Shown here: positions 53,992 through 63,288 of the stretch, one piece after another | How the letters are laid out: each line of letters opens with the position of its first letter | Position numbering within the stretch: the first letter of the stretch is position 1 | Source: Sphingorhabdus sp. YGSMI21 | GTDB taxonomy: Bacteria > Pseudomonadota > Alphaproteobacteria > Sphingomonadales > Sphingomonadaceae | Assembly (NCBI RefSeq): GCF_002776575.1 | Contig: NZ_CP022548.1 | Location: 3,053,001 to 3,117,000 of the forward strand | Length of the DNA stretch: 64,000 nt | Reading direction: 5' to 3' | Program-made: the position numbers and the translations under genes | The notes under the pieces: generated by a model | Database searches by the model: none | The model's input: the letters and a program-made list of their open reading frames with translations, nothing else | What the model was told of the DNA's origin: nothing

Positions 53992-55461
53992 TCAAATGGT
54001 GGCGGTTGGCTTCCCCGCCAGGCTAACCCCGACGATCGCCACCAGCGCCGCAACAAAGCCGGGAATAATCTCGTAAACACCGGGACCACCCATGAATTCC
54101 TTGTTCCAGCCCATGGCAATCCACAGGATCACCACGCCGGCACCGACGACCAGTCCAGACACTGCGCCAGCACCGGTCATCCGCTTCCAGGTCAGCGACA
54201 GCAGGATCAGCGGTCCGAACGCTGCGCCGAATCCGGCCCAGGCGTTTGACACCAGTCCCAGCACCTTGCTGTCCGGATCGCGGGCGATATAGATCGCGAC
54301 CAAGGCCACCAGTGCTACAAACAGCCGCCCGACATTGACGGTTTCCCGCTCGCTGGCATTCTTGCGCAGGAACAGGCGGTAGAAATCCTCGGTCAGCGAG
54401 CTGGAGGAGACCAGCAGTTGCGAGCTGATCGTGCTCATGATCGCGGCGAGCAAAGCGGCGAGCAGGAAGCCGGTGATCAGCGGGTGGAACAATGTATTGG
54501 CCAGCAGGATGAAGATGGTTTCGGGATCCTTGAGCGCCAGCCCGTTCATCTCGACATAGGCGCGGCCGGTGATGCCGACGCCGATCGCGCCGAGCAATGC
54601 GACGCCCATCCAGCTCATGCCGATATTGCGCGCCTTGGGCACGTCCGCGACCGAGCGGATTGCCATGAAGCGCACGATGATATGCGGCTGGCCGAAATAA
54701 CCAAGCCCCCAGGTCACGGCGGAAAGAAATCCGATGAAGGACAGGCCGGCGGTCAGGCTGAGGAAATTCGGGTCGATCGCGTCGAGCTGGCTGCTGATCG
54801 CGCTGATCCCGCCATCGTCGGTCATTACCACAATCGGCATCAGCACCAGCGCCACCACCATGATACAGCCCTGGACGAAGTCGGTCAGGCTGACGGCGAG
54901 AAAGCCACCAACCATCGTATAGGCGAGCACCACACCGGCGGTGAGCCAGATTCCGGTCATATAGTCGCTCATGCCCGTATCGCCGAACAGCCCGGCGAAG
55001 CTGGTCTCGAACAATTTGCCGCCGCCGACCAGGCCGGCTGCGGTATAGACGGCGAAGAACAGGACGATGATGATTGCCGAGGTCACCCTGAGCGCCAGCG
55101 CCTTGTCGGGAAAGCGGTTGGCGAGAAATTCGGGGATGGTGAGGGCGTTGCCCATGCGCTCGGTCTGCTCGCGCAGGCGCGGCGCGACGACGATCCAGTT
55201 GACCAGCGCGCCCAGAAACAGGCCGATGCCGATCCACACCTCGACCAGTCCGGCGGCATAAAGCGCCCCGGGCAGGCCGAGCAGCAGCCAGCCCGACATG
55301 TCGGAGGCTCCGGCGGACAGGGCGGCCACAGCGGGATGGAGGTTACGGCCCCCGAGCAAATAGCCTTCGCTGCTGTCGGTGGACTTGCGCCAGGCATAAT
55401 AGCCGATGGCCAGCATGCCGATGAAATAAAGGGCGAGTGAGATAAGGGCTCCGGTTTGCAT
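53992..55461 (-). CDS. putP: Sodium/proline symporter PutP
   Basis: The 489-residue sodium:solute symporter has about 13 membrane helices. Early motifs ALSAGASDMSGWLLLGLPGAL and VGGGKLFETSF match PutP, and ISSQLLVSSSSLTEDFYR is the sodium-binding region. It brings proline in with Na+. The flanking elements B and C sit at both ends. No putA is nearby. Confidence 0.93.
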   Translation of the reverse strand: MQTGALISLALYFIGMLAIGYYAWRKSTDSSEGYLLGGRNLHPAVAALSAGASDMSGWLLLGLPGALYAAGLVEVWIGIGLFLGALVNWIVVAPRLREQTERMGNALTIPEFLANRFPDKALALRVTSAIIIVLFFAVYTAAGLVGGGKLFETSFAGLFGDTGMSDYMTGIWLTAGVVLAYTMVGGFLAVSLTDFVQGCIMVVALVLMPIVVMTDDGGISAISSQLDAIDPNFLSLTAGLSFIGFLSAVTWGLGYFGQPHIIVRFMAIRSVADVPKARNIGMSWMGVALLGAIGVGITGRAYVEMNGLALKDPETIFILLANTLFHPLITGFLLAALLAAIMSTISSQLLVSSSSLTEDFYRLFLRKNASERETVNVGRLFVALVALVAIYIARDPDSKVLGLVSNAWAGFGAAFGPLILLSLTWKRMTGAGAVSGLVVGAGVVILWIAMGWNKEFMGGPGVYEIIPGFVAALVAIVGVSLAGKPTATI

Positions 55462-55546
55462 CCGACGGTCATAACGATTTTGACGCGCAAGTCACCACCT
55501 GGCTTTTGGCGAAGCCGCTTCGTCGGGCCGGGGCCGTTATGGCGTA

Positions 55547-55721
55547 CCTTCTCCCGTGAGGGAGAAGGATGTGCAGACTTGGCAGCTTGCTGCCTAGGCG
55601 AAGCTGGATGAGGGTGTTTTGCACTTCAGAGTACAGAACACCCTCATCCAACGCCGCCTAATTCCCCCGGATCAAATCCGGGGTCATAAGGCTCTGTATC
55701 CTTCTCCCTCACGGGAGAAGG
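55547..55721. repeat. Palindromic intergenic element C (upstream of putP)
   Basis: Outer hairpins CCTTCTCCC-GTGA-GGGAGAAGG (55547-55568) and CCTTCTCCC-TCAC-GGGAGAAGG (55700-55721) enclose GGATGAGGGTGTTTTG (55606-55621) and CAGAACACCCTCATCC (55634-55649), paired except for one base. The right half contains an extra small inverted repeat, CCCCCGGATCAAATCCGGGG (55674-55683 region), absent from B. Confidence 0.87.
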
Positions 55722-55726
55722 AGTAC

Positions 55727-56491
55727 TCACCGCAGCCGTTTCACAAATAACTGCCCGTTTTCATCGCGTTTGGTCTGGAAGTTCGGAACCTCTTCGAACA
55801 TTTCCGACAGCCGGGAGAAGCCATAGTTGCGCACATCGAAACTCGACCGGTTGCCGGCAATCTTGCCGACCTCGCTCAGGCTGGCATAGCCCTCGGCGTC
55901 GCGTTTGGTCGCCTGATAGGCGTCGATCAGCAGGTTGAGCAGTTCATCATCCACCTTGCCGCCGCTGCTTTCGCCAGATCCAGCGGCGCCATCGGACTTG
56001 GCTGACGTCTTGACGTCACTTTTGCTGCCGCCAACGCGGTGCCGCTTGTCCGCCTTGATCAGCGCATCGACGTCGATAAAGCGGCTGCAGGCCTGTTTGA
56101 AGGCTTCCGGCGTCTTGGCGCTGCCGAAACCGTAGACGGGCAGGCCTTCCTGCCGGATGCGCATCGCCAGCGGCATGAAGTCGCTGTCGCTGCTCATGAT
56201 CCCGAAACCGGTAACATTACCGCGGAACAGCAGGTCCATCGCGTCGATCGTCATCTTCATGTCCGTGGCATTCTTGCCCTTCGTCATGTCGAACTGCTGC
56301 TGCGGCTCGACGCCATATTTGTGCAAAATGTCGACCCAGCCCTTGAGCGACTGCTTGCGCCAGTTGCCGTAGGCACGGCGGATATTCACCGTGCCCAGCT
56401 CGGCCAGCGCGGTCAGTACGGGATCGAGGCCATTGTGGCTGGCATTGTCGGAATCGATCAGCAGGGCGATATTGTCATTATGTTGGTTCAT
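55727..56491 (-). CDS. NYN-domain RNase-like protein with C-terminal OST-HTH domain
   Basis: The 254-residue product has a NYN/PIN-like N-terminal domain (LIDSDNAS, with D13 and D15; GIMSSDSDFMPLAMRIRQEG) of the LabA/DUF88 type. A Ser/Gly/Lys-rich linker (about 150-178) is followed by an OST-HTH/LOTUS-like domain (DELLNLLIDAYQATKRDAEG to the end). This architecture cleaves or binds RNA in other systems. It stands alone, leftward, with element C 6 bp beyond its stop. Confidence 0.85.
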   Translation of the reverse strand: MNQHNDNIALLIDSDNASHNGLDPVLTALAELGTVNIRRAYGNWRKQSLKGWVDILHKYGVEPQQQFDMTKGKNATDMKMTIDAMDLLFRGNVTGFGIMSSDSDFMPLAMRIRQEGLPVYGFGSAKTPEAFKQACSRFIDVDALIKADKRHRVGGSKSDVKTSAKSDGAAGSGESSGGKVDDELLNLLIDAYQATKRDAEGYASLSEVGKIAGNRSSFDVRNYGFSRLSEMFEEVPNFQTKRDENGQLFVKRLR

Positions 56492-56675
56492 GACGCTTTG
56501 ATGGACCGCGGGGGGAGGGCGTTCAAGAGGAAAAACGCTGTCCTACAGCGGGGTGGATCGATTATATCAGGCGTGGCTCTTTGACAGACAGCATATCGAT
56601 TGCGCGGCGAACACCGCCGGCGCATGCGCTTAAGCTCGGCCTGATTCCGGGAACAGGTAATTTTTCTATAACAGT

Positions 56676-56693
56676 GTAAAGTTTGTAAAGTTC
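56676..56693. repeat. Two adjoining 9-bp direct repeats upstream of the NYN gene
   Basis: GTAAAGTTT (56676-56684) is followed directly by GTAAAGTTC (56685-56693), in the 297-bp gap between the carbonic anhydrase stop and the NYN-gene start (leftward). It is AT-rich, about 185 bp before the NYN ATG, and could be a regulator site. The gap otherwise shows no gene. Confidence 0.5.
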
Positions 56694-56788
56694 GCCGGCA
56701 CAATAGGCGCGAAACCACAGGACAAGATTCGTTACATTCTCAAGACAGCGAATCAAGTCACTGAAATTACCGGGTTCACAAGTTCCGT

Positions 56789-57430
56789 TCAGTCCACGAC
56801 CGCAAATTGGTCGCTTTCCTGATCGAGGACATGCATTTTTCCCTCGGCAATCGCGAACCAGGCGCCGATCAGGCGAATCGAGCCGTCCGCTTCCTTCTCC
56901 TGGATGCAGGGGAAGGTCCGCAAATTGGCGAGGCTGGTTCTGACGCCTTCATGTTCCATCGCCAGCTGGGCGGCGCTGCTGCCGAGATCTCCGTGCTCGT
57001 GCGCGACCTTGGACCGGGCGTCGTCGAGCAGGGTGATCCAGTCGGCGATAAAGCCGCCCTTGCCGTGCGGCATGTCCTTCATCTGCTCCGACAGCGCAGC
57101 AGCGCAACCGCCGCAGCTGCCATGGCCCATGACGACCACTTCCTCGACCTTGAGAAACTGGACGGCAAATTCCAGCGCGGCCGAGACGCCATGCTGGCCC
57201 GGTGTGGTCTCGAATGGCGGCACGAGAGCGGCCACGTTGCGGACGATGAAGGTCTCGCCCGGGTTGGTATCGAAAATCTGCGTCGGGTCGACGCGGCTGT
57301 CGCTGCAGGCGATGATCATGACCTTCGGGCTCTGGCCCTCCTTGAGCTCGTCCCAGCGTTGCCGCTGGGTCTGCCACTGGTCGGAACGGAAACGGCGATA
57401 GCCATCGAGAAGGTCTGAAAATTTTGTCAT
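56789..57430 (-). CDS. Beta-class carbonic anhydrase
   Basis: It interconverts CO2 and bicarbonate. In the 213-residue product zinc ligands C42, H103 and C106 and the Asp44-Arg46 dyad are seen ([20 protein letters not shown]). [12 protein letters not shown] is the family's dimer motif. It is divergent from lipA. With no transporter nearby it is likely a housekeeping enzyme. Confidence 0.94.
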   Translation of the reverse strand: MTKFSDLLDGYRRFRSDQWQTQRQRWDELKEGQSPKVMIIACSDSRVDPTQIFDTNPGETFIVRNVAALVPPFETTPGQHGVSAALEFAVQFLKVEEVVVMGHGSCGGCAAALSEQMKDMPHGKGGFIADWITLLDDARSKVAHEHGDLGSSAAQLAMEHEGVRTSLANLRTFPCIQEKEADGSIRLIGAWFAIAEGKMHVLDQESDQFAVVD

Positions 57431-57494
57431 GTTTCAATCCATATCACCGGTTTTGGGGGTGGCAAGAGCGGTTTTCTTTCCCTATCTGATAGAA

Positions 57495-58448
57495 ATGAAC
57501 GAAATCACCAAGATCACTCCGCCGGAGCCTCGCCCCGAACGCATGCGCAAGCCCGACTGGATTCGCGTCAAGGCCCCGATGGGCGCGGAATTCGAGAAGA
57601 CCCGCGCGCTGATGCGCGAGCATAAACTTAACACGGTTTGTGAAGAGGCAGCCTGCCCGAATATCGGCGAATGCTGGACCAAGAAGCACGCTACGGTGAT
57701 GATACTCGGCGACGTTTGCACAAGGGCCTGTGCTTTCTGCAACGTCAAGACCGGCATGCCGATGCCGGTGGACCCGCTGGAGCCGCAGCACACCGCCGAT
57801 GCCGCCGCCAAGCTGGGGCTGGAGCATATTGTGATCACCTCGGTCGATCGCGATGATCTGCCCGATGGCGGCGCCAGCCAGTTCGTGAAAGTGATCGAGG
57901 CCTTGCGCCGGACGACACCGAAAACCACGATCGAGATATTGACGCCGGACTTCCGCAACAAGACCGAAGCGGCGGTCGAGGCCATCGTCGCCGCCCGTCC
58001 CGACGTCTATAATCACAATCTGGAGACTGTCCCCCGCCTCTATCCGACCATCCGCCCCGGAGCGCGCTATTATGCCTCGCTGCGTCTGCTGGAGCAGGTC
58101 AAGCGGCTCGATCCGTCGATCTTCACCAAGTCCGGCATCATGCTTGGTCTCAGCGAACAGCGGCTGGAAGTGCATCAGGTGATGGACGATATGCGCAGCG
58201 CCGATATCGATTTCCTGACGATGGGCCAATATCTGCAGCCGACGACCAAACATGTGAAAGTCAGCGAATTCGTCAAGCCGCAGGCCTTTGACGCTTATGC
58301 CTCGGTCGCCCGCGCCAAGGGCTTCCTGCTGGTCGCATCCAGCCCGCTGACCCGTTCCAGCTATCACGCCGGCGAGGATTTTGCGAAGATGCGCCAGGCG
58401 CGCGAGGAAAAGCTGGCGCGTTCCGGTGATCTGAATGCCCGTCCATAG
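57495..58448 (+). CDS. lipA: Lipoyl synthase
   Basis: This radical SAM enzyme inserts two sulfurs into octanoyl groups made by LipB. In the 317-residue product the auxiliary cluster is C49-x4-C54-x5-C60 ([12 protein letters not shown]) and the radical SAM cluster C75-x3-C79-x2-C82 (CTRACAFC). ATG 57495 ([14 protein letters not shown]) is chosen over an open extension to 57429. It overlaps ratA by 14 bp. Confidence 0.96.
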   Translation: MNEITKITPPEPRPERMRKPDWIRVKAPMGAEFEKTRALMREHKLNTVCEEAACPNIGECWTKKHATVMILGDVCTRACAFCNVKTGMPMPVDPLEPQHTADAAAKLGLEHIVITSVDRDDLPDGGASQFVKVIEALRRTTPKTTIEILTPDFRNKTEAAVEAIVAARPDVYNHNLETVPRLYPTIRPGARYYASLRLLEQVKRLDPSIFTKSGIMLGLSEQRLEVHQVMDDMRSADIDFLTMGQYLQPTTKHVKVSEFVKPQAFDAYASVARAKGFLLVASSPLTRSSYHAGEDFAKMRQAREEKLARSGDLNARP

Positions 58449-58920
58449 GGAAACCCGCGACCTGCCTTACAGCGCGGCCCAAATGTACGCGCTGGTCGCC
58501 GATGTCGGACGCTATCAGGAATTTCTGCCCTGGGTGGTTGGCACGCGGATCCGGGCCGACAGTGAAACCGAAATGCTCGCCGATGTCCTCGTTGGATTCA
58601 AGGGCCTGCGCGAGCAATTTTCGTCGCGGGTGATCAAGGCGCACAACCAGTCGATCGATGTCGACTATCTCGACGGCCCGCTGAAGCAGTTGCACAATGA
58701 ATGGCGCTTCCGGTCGCGCGACGGCGGTGGCTGCCATGTCGACTTCTACGTCGAATTCACCTTCAAGAACCGGATGTTCGAGAAACTGGCCGGGCAGATG
58801 TTCGCCAAGGCGCTGCACAAAATGACCAGCGCCTTTGTCGACCGCGCTGGCGAAATTTACGGCAGCAGCTACTCGCTGTCTTCGGGCAGCAGCAGTTCCA
58901 GCGCAACCAGCACGGCCTGA
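58435..58920 (+). CDS. ratA: RatA/COQ10-like START-domain protein
   Basis: The 161-residue product is a SRPBCC protein with [43 protein letters not shown] and [19 protein letters not shown]. The bacterial relatives bind quinone or affect ribosome association; here the role is open. It ends with an unusual serine-rich tail ([18 protein letters not shown]). That tail lies opposite the last 52 bp of cinA on the other strand, so it may be a product of the overlap rather than conserved sequence. Confidence 0.9.
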   Translation: MPVHRETRDLPYSAAQMYALVADVGRYQEFLPWVVGTRIRADSETEMLADVLVGFKGLREQFSSRVIKAHNQSIDVDYLDGPLKQLHNEWRFRSRDGGGCHVDFYVEFTFKNRMFEKLAGQMFAKALHKMTSAFVDRAGEIYGSSYSLSSGSSSSSATSTA

Positions 58921-59384
58921 AAGCGGATATCGGCACGGCTCTTGTCGTCGCCGAAATTCTTGCGGTCGGCGACCACATCATCGACGCTCTTGCCTTTTTC
59001 GGCCTTGGCAAAAACCACCGTACCAACCGGCTTTTTCTCGGTCCCGCCGCCGGGTCCTGCGACTCCGGTGATCGCCACTGCGACATCGCAGCCCGAGCGC
59101 TCGAGCGCCCCCTGCGCCATTTCCCAGGCGACCGCGATGGACACCGCACCAAAGGTCTCGAGCAGATCACCGCTGACGCCCACCATCGACTGCTTGGCGT
59201 CATTGGAATAGGTGATGAAGCCGCAATCGAACACGTCGCTGCTGCCAGCCACTTCGGTCAACGCGGCGGCGACCAGACCGCCAGTACAGCTTTCGGCGAC
59301 GGTAATCCGCCGGCCGATCTTGCGGTTCTGTTCGATCACCTTGGCAGCCAGCGCGGCCAGTTCGGGGGGAAGAAGATTTTGCAT
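58869..59384 (-). CDS. CinA-family nicotinamide-nucleotide amidohydrolase (PncC)
   Basis: The 171-residue product corresponds to the C-terminal domain of CinA. RITVAESCTGGLVAAALTEVAGSS contains the Ser nucleophile region; VFDCGFITYSNDAK, GAVSIAVAWEMAQGAL and ITGVAGPGGGTEKKPVGTV follow. It deamidates NMN in known relatives. It lies third in the ispDF operon and overlaps ratA by 52 bp at the 3' end. Confidence 0.92.
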   Translation of the reverse strand: MQNLLPPELAALAAKVIEQNRKIGRRITVAESCTGGLVAAALTEVAGSSDVFDCGFITYSNDAKQSMVGVSGDLLETFGAVSIAVAWEMAQGALERSGCDVAVAITGVAGPGGGTEKKPVGTVVFAKAEKGKSVDDVVADRKNFGDDKSRADIRFQAVLVALELLLPEDSE

Positions 59385-59399
59385 GGGTGTGCGGTTAGC

Positions 59400-59918
59400 C
59401 TATTTCTCCGCCGTTTCACAAATGTTTATCGGTGGTTTCTTGTCGCCTTGCGAACCGAGTTTCATGAACAGCCCGATCAATCCACCAACATTCGACGGCG
59501 GCAGGGGTTCCAGCAATGTGTAAGCCTCGCTGATCGTCGCGCAGCTTTTGGGCTTGATTCCATCGCTGACCATGGCGGTCACAAGGCCGTCCAGGAACGG
59601 GCGCATGGCTTCGACATCCATGCTTTCCGGCATTTTTTCGCCGAACATGATCTTGATACCGTGCTTGGCCGTTGGCCAGGCCTGCTCCGACGCGGTGGTA
59701 TATTTCTCGTAGGAATTCGATTTATGCTGCATCAGGGCCACGTCCTGATCGAGATAGGGGCTGCATTTCGTACCCGCCGCCTCAAATACTACCGGCAGGA
59801 TATAGGTGAATATCGCATTGGCCTGTTCGGGCGAAACGCAGGCCCGTGTTTCGGCCGCCTGGGCGGCGCCGATGTTGAGCGCGCTGAGCAAGGTGACGCA
59901 GCAAGCAAGCTTTTTCAT
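59400..59918 (-). CDS. Secreted protein, unknown function
   Basis: The 172-residue product has a signal peptide (MKKLACCVTLLSALNIGAA to QAAE). The mature part is alpha-helical-looking with four cysteines (RACVSP, TKCSPYL, KSCATI, NICETA) that could form two disulfides. PYLDQDVALMQHKSNSYEKY is a polar middle. It starts four bases after the ispDF stop and 15 bp precede cinA. No family is recognised. Confidence 0.72.
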   Translation of the reverse strand: MKKLACCVTLLSALNIGAAQAAETRACVSPEQANAIFTYILPVVFEAAGTKCSPYLDQDVALMQHKSNSYEKYTTASEQAWPTAKHGIKIMFGEKMPESMDVEAMRPFLDGLVTAMVSDGIKPKSCATISEAYTLLEPLPPSNVGGLIGLFMKLGSQGDKKPPINICETAEK

Positions 59919-59922
59919 TTTT

Positions 59923-61113
59923 CTATCCTTCCAATATGATTGTGGCGATGGCTTGCGCCGCTATACCTTCCTTGCGCCCGGCAAAGCCCAGGCCCTCGGT
60001 GGTCGTCGCTTTGACGCTGACCCTATCCTGGCCAAGATTGAGCAGCGTTGCAATATTCTCCCTTATGGCATCCCGGTGCGGCTTTATTTTCGGCGCCTCG
60101 CAGATGATCGTCATATCGACATTCTGGATCGAGCCGCCATTTTCGGCAATCAGTGATACCGCATGTTCGACGAACCGCGAAGAAGCCGCGCCGCGCCATT
60201 GCGGGTCCGAAGGCGGGAAATGGTCGCCTATATCGCCCGCTGCGATCGTTCCGAGCAAGGCATCGGTCAACGCGTGCAGCAGGACATCGGCATCGCTATG
60301 CCCGGCAAGGCCTTTGTCGTGATCGATTTTGACACCGCCCAGCCATAAATCCTCGCCGGGGGCCAACCGGTGCACGTCATAGCCCATCCCGGTACGTGTC
60401 TGGCGCATATCTTCTGTTCCTTCTGCGGCAAAATCTCCGGGCAACGTATATTTCTTGAGCGCTTCGACACCCTCGACCGTCGATACCGCGTGCCCGGCGG
60501 CCTGGAATATCTGCGCATCGTCGCTGGCATCCCGGTCTGCCGCAAAATTTTCATGGGCCGCAACGAGCTTCCCGAAGTCGAAGGCCTGCGGCGTCTGCAC
60601 CCGCCACAGGCTGTTCCTGTCGACCGTCCGGTCGAGCCGGTCGATCCGGTCGATCCGGTCGCCGGTCAATTGCACCATCGTATCAACGCAGGGCAAGACC
60701 GGAATGGCAGCCGACGCCGTTTCCAGCCTGTCCAGAAGACGGTCAATCACGCTATCGGGGAGAAAGGGGCGCGCGGCATCGTGAACCAGAATATTTCTGG
60801 CGCCGCCGGCCTGCAAAATAGCCCTCAACCCTTTGTAGACCGATTGCTGCCGGGTAGCGCCGCCGATCACGATCTTGTAAGAGGAAAGGGGGGCAAGAGT
60901 CTGATTTAACAGTTCTTCCTGTCCCGCCGCGACCACGATCCAGATCCGGTCAATGTCGGGATGGGCCGAAAGCCGCTCGACGCTGTGCCGGACCATCGGC
61001 TTGCCGCCAATAATCTCGTACTGTTTCGGGATGCCCAGTCCTGCCCGCGCGCCGACACCGGCGGCTACAATCAGCGCGTGGGTCTGCTGGGAAGGATCGG
61101 GGGCTGCAACCAT
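59923..61113 (-). CDS. ispDF: Bifunctional 2-C-methyl-D-erythritol 4-phosphate cytidylyltransferase / 2,4-cyclodiphosphate synthase
   Basis: It catalyses two steps of the non-mevalonate isoprenoid route. In the 396-residue fusion IspD (1-235) shows ALIVAAGVGARAGLGIPKQY and VHDAARPFL. IspF (about 240-396) shows RTGMGYDVHRLAPGEDLWLG, GHSDADVLLHALTDALLGT and GDIGDHFPPSD. Within IspD a short DRIDRIDRLDRT stretch comes from 9-bp repeats in the DNA. ATG 61113 is chosen; the frame is open to 61161. It is divergent from dusB. Confidence 0.94.
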   Translation of the reverse strand: MVAAPDPSQQTHALIVAAGVGARAGLGIPKQYEIIGGKPMVRHSVERLSAHPDIDRIWIVVAAGQEELLNQTLAPLSSYKIVIGGATRQQSVYKGLRAILQAGGARNILVHDAARPFLPDSVIDRLLDRLETASAAIPVLPCVDTMVQLTGDRIDRIDRLDRTVDRNSLWRVQTPQAFDFGKLVAAHENFAADRDASDDAQIFQAAGHAVSTVEGVEALKKYTLPGDFAAEGTEDMRQTRTGMGYDVHRLAPGEDLWLGGVKIDHDKGLAGHSDADVLLHALTDALLGTIAAGDIGDHFPPSDPQWRGAASSRFVEHAVSLIAENGGSIQNVDMTIICEAPKIKPHRDAIRENIATLLNLGQDRVSVKATTTEGLGFAGRKEGIAAQAIATIILEG

Positions 61114-61205
61114 GAATCGCGATCTACGCCGAGAAAGGGGATGAAGCAATTCTTGCCTCAAAATTGATTTGGCGATAGAGGCTGCTTAAATTTTAGGCAG
61201 TAGAT

Positions 61206-62201
61206 ATGAAACTTGATCCCATCTTCATCGGCGACTTGAAAATCGAGAGCCCGGTCATTCTGGCGCCAATGACCGGTGTCACCGATTTGCCGTTCCGCAA
61301 GCTGGTCCGGCGATTTGGTTCCGGGCTCAATGTCACGGAAATGATCGCCAGCCAGGCGATGATCCGGGAAACGCGCCAGTCGTTGCAGAAATGCGCCTGG
61401 GACGCGACCGAGGAACCGGTGTCGATGCAGCTCGCCGGATGCGATCCCGCGGTCATGGCTGACGCAGCCAGGCTTAACGCGGATCGCGGCGCGCAGATCA
61501 TCGATATCAATATGGGGTGCCCGGTGAAGAAGGTTGTCAACGGCGATGCCGGATCGGCCCTGATGCGGGACCTTCCGCTTGCTGCGTCTCTGATCAAGGC
61601 GACGGTTGAGGCGGTCGACGTACCGGTGACCGTCAAGATGCGGATGGGCTGGGACCATCAAAGCCTCAATGCGCCGGAACTGGCGCATATAGCCGAGGAC
61701 CTGGGAGCCAAGATGATCGTCGTGCACGGGCGGACCCGCTGCCAGATGTACCGCGACAGCGCCGACTGGGAATTTGTCAGCAAGGTCAAGCAGGCGGTTT
61801 CCCTGCCGGTGATCGTCAATGGTGACATCTGCTCTCTCGAAGACGGGGAGAAAGCGCTCGAACTGAGCGGCGCGGATGGTGTGATGATCGGTCGTGGCGC
61901 TTATGGAAAGCCGTGGCTGCTTGGCCAGTTCATGCACTGGTTCAAGACGGGGGAACGGCTGCCCGATCCCGACATCGCGACGCAATATGCCATTCTCGAC
62001 GAACATTATCGCGATATGCTGAAGCTCTACGGCGACGATGTCGGCGTCAAGGTGGCACGCAAACATATCGGCTGGTACACCAAGGGCCTGACCGGCTCGG
62101 CAGAATTCCGCAACCGCGCGAACAGCGAAGGCGACCCCTATATCGTGCTCGAAATGCTGGAAGAATTTTATTCGCCCTGGCTGAACAAAGCGGCTGCTTG
62201 A
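61206..62201 (+). CDS. dusB: tRNA-dihydrouridine synthase DusB
   Basis: This FMN enzyme reduces uridines in tRNA D-loops. The 331-residue product has [49 protein letters not shown] with the catalytic Cys, and [10 protein letters not shown]. Its stop overlaps the ntrB start by one base; dusB-ntrB-ntrC is a conserved alphaproteobacterial operon. Confidence 0.96.
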   Translation: MKLDPIFIGDLKIESPVILAPMTGVTDLPFRKLVRRFGSGLNVTEMIASQAMIRETRQSLQKCAWDATEEPVSMQLAGCDPAVMADAARLNADRGAQIIDINMGCPVKKVVNGDAGSALMRDLPLAASLIKATVEAVDVPVTVKMRMGWDHQSLNAPELAHIAEDLGAKMIVVHGRTRCQMYRDSADWEFVSKVKQAVSLPVIVNGDICSLEDGEKALELSGADGVMIGRGAYGKPWLLGQFMHWFKTGERLPDPDIATQYAILDEHYRDMLKLYGDDVGVKVARKHIGWYTKGLTGSAEFRNRANSEGDPYIVLEMLEEFYSPWLNKAAA

Positions 62202-63274
62202 TGGACGGCACGCCTCCGGCTGAACAAATTCTGGCCGGGCTCAGTCACGCTTTGCTGGTTGTCGACTCCGACCATATGGTCATCAGGGTCAATCCCGCGG
62301 GGGAAGCCCTGTTCGGCACCAGCGCCAAGCATCTGGTCGGACGGAGGATCGGACAGGTCCTGCACTTCTCCGACCCCAGACTGGACGGGGCGCTGACCGA
62401 ACGGGACATCAGCCTGACCGCGCGCGGGGTGATGATTTCCGGCGACGATCGCAAGCTGGGCATCGTCGATTTCGACATTCATCCGCTGGCCTCGGATTCC
62501 GAATGGCGTCTGATTTCCCTGTCGCCGATGCCGCAAGATGGACCGATTCTGGAAAACGAGAATAATGACCCGTCCGATCTTGCCATCCGCGCGCCGGACA
62601 TTCTCAGCCACGAGATCAAGAACCCGCTGGCGGCGATCAAGGGCGCGGCGCAATTGCTCGACCGGCAACTGAACGAAAGCCAGAAACCGCTGACCCAGAT
62701 GATCACAGCGGAAGTGGAACGAGTGGTCAATCTGCTCAACCGGATGCAGACCCTGTCCTCCAATCAGCCAGCCCAGACCAAGGCGGTCAATATCCACACG
62801 CTGATCGATCGGGCGCGGCGATCGATCGAGGCGGCAACCGGCCAGGCAGTGAAGATCCACGACAAGTTCGATCCCTCGTTGCCGGATGCCTTGATCGACC
62901 CGGACGCGATGATGCAGGTGCTGACCAATGTGCTGGCCAATGCTGTCGACGCGACCAAACATCTGCCAGACCCGCAGATCCGCATCATTACCCGTTACAG
63001 TTTCGGCGCTTCGCTGTCAGCGCAGGGGCAAACGGCGGCGGTCCGCCTGCCGATCCAGATCATGGTCTGCGACAATGGGCCGGGCGTTCCCGCCGAACTG
63101 GAGCGGGAGATTTTCTCGCCCTTCGTCTCGACCAAGAAGGAAGGGCAGGGGCTGGGTCTCGCGCTGGTGAAAAAGCTGATGCGGGATATGAACGGGCGCA
63201 TTCGCTACGACCGCGGAAATCAGGACGAGATGAGCCGCTTCACCCTGTTTCTTCCCGTTGCTCCGAAAAACTGA
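62201..63274 (+). CDS. ntrB: Nitrogen regulation sensor histidine kinase NtrB
   Basis: The 357-residue cytoplasmic kinase has a PAS domain (about 8-115), His137 in ILSHEIKNPLAAIKGAAQLL, and the ATPase core (NVLANAVDATK, DNGPGVPAELEREIFSPF, GQGLGLALVKKL). It phosphorylates NtrC under nitrogen limitation and is controlled by PII proteins not in the window. ATG 62201 is inside the end of dusB. Confidence 0.94.
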   Translation: MDGTPPAEQILAGLSHALLVVDSDHMVIRVNPAGEALFGTSAKHLVGRRIGQVLHFSDPRLDGALTERDISLTARGVMISGDDRKLGIVDFDIHPLASDSEWRLISLSPMPQDGPILENENNDPSDLAIRAPDILSHEIKNPLAAIKGAAQLLDRQLNESQKPLTQMITAEVERVVNLLNRMQTLSSNQPAQTKAVNIHTLIDRARRSIEAATGQAVKIHDKFDPSLPDALIDPDAMMQVLTNVLANAVDATKHLPDPQIRIITRYSFGASLSAQGQTAAVRLPIQIMVCDNGPGVPAELEREIFSPFVSTKKEGQGLGLALVKKLMRDMNGRIRYDRGNQDEMSRFTLFLPVAPKN

Positions 63275-63288
63275 CGTCAGGACAAATC

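Noticed and set aside
54023..55237. A 404-codon frame in putP on the same strand, another frame
   Set aside because: It is Arg/Ala-rich without membrane segments, while putP in its own frame is a clean 13-helix symporter.
56562..56756. A 64-codon frame (TTG start) between carbonic anhydrase and the NYN gene
   Set aside because: There is no ribosome site, the start is weak, and the composition is not like its neighbours; it is kept only as an intergenic gap with a direct repeat.
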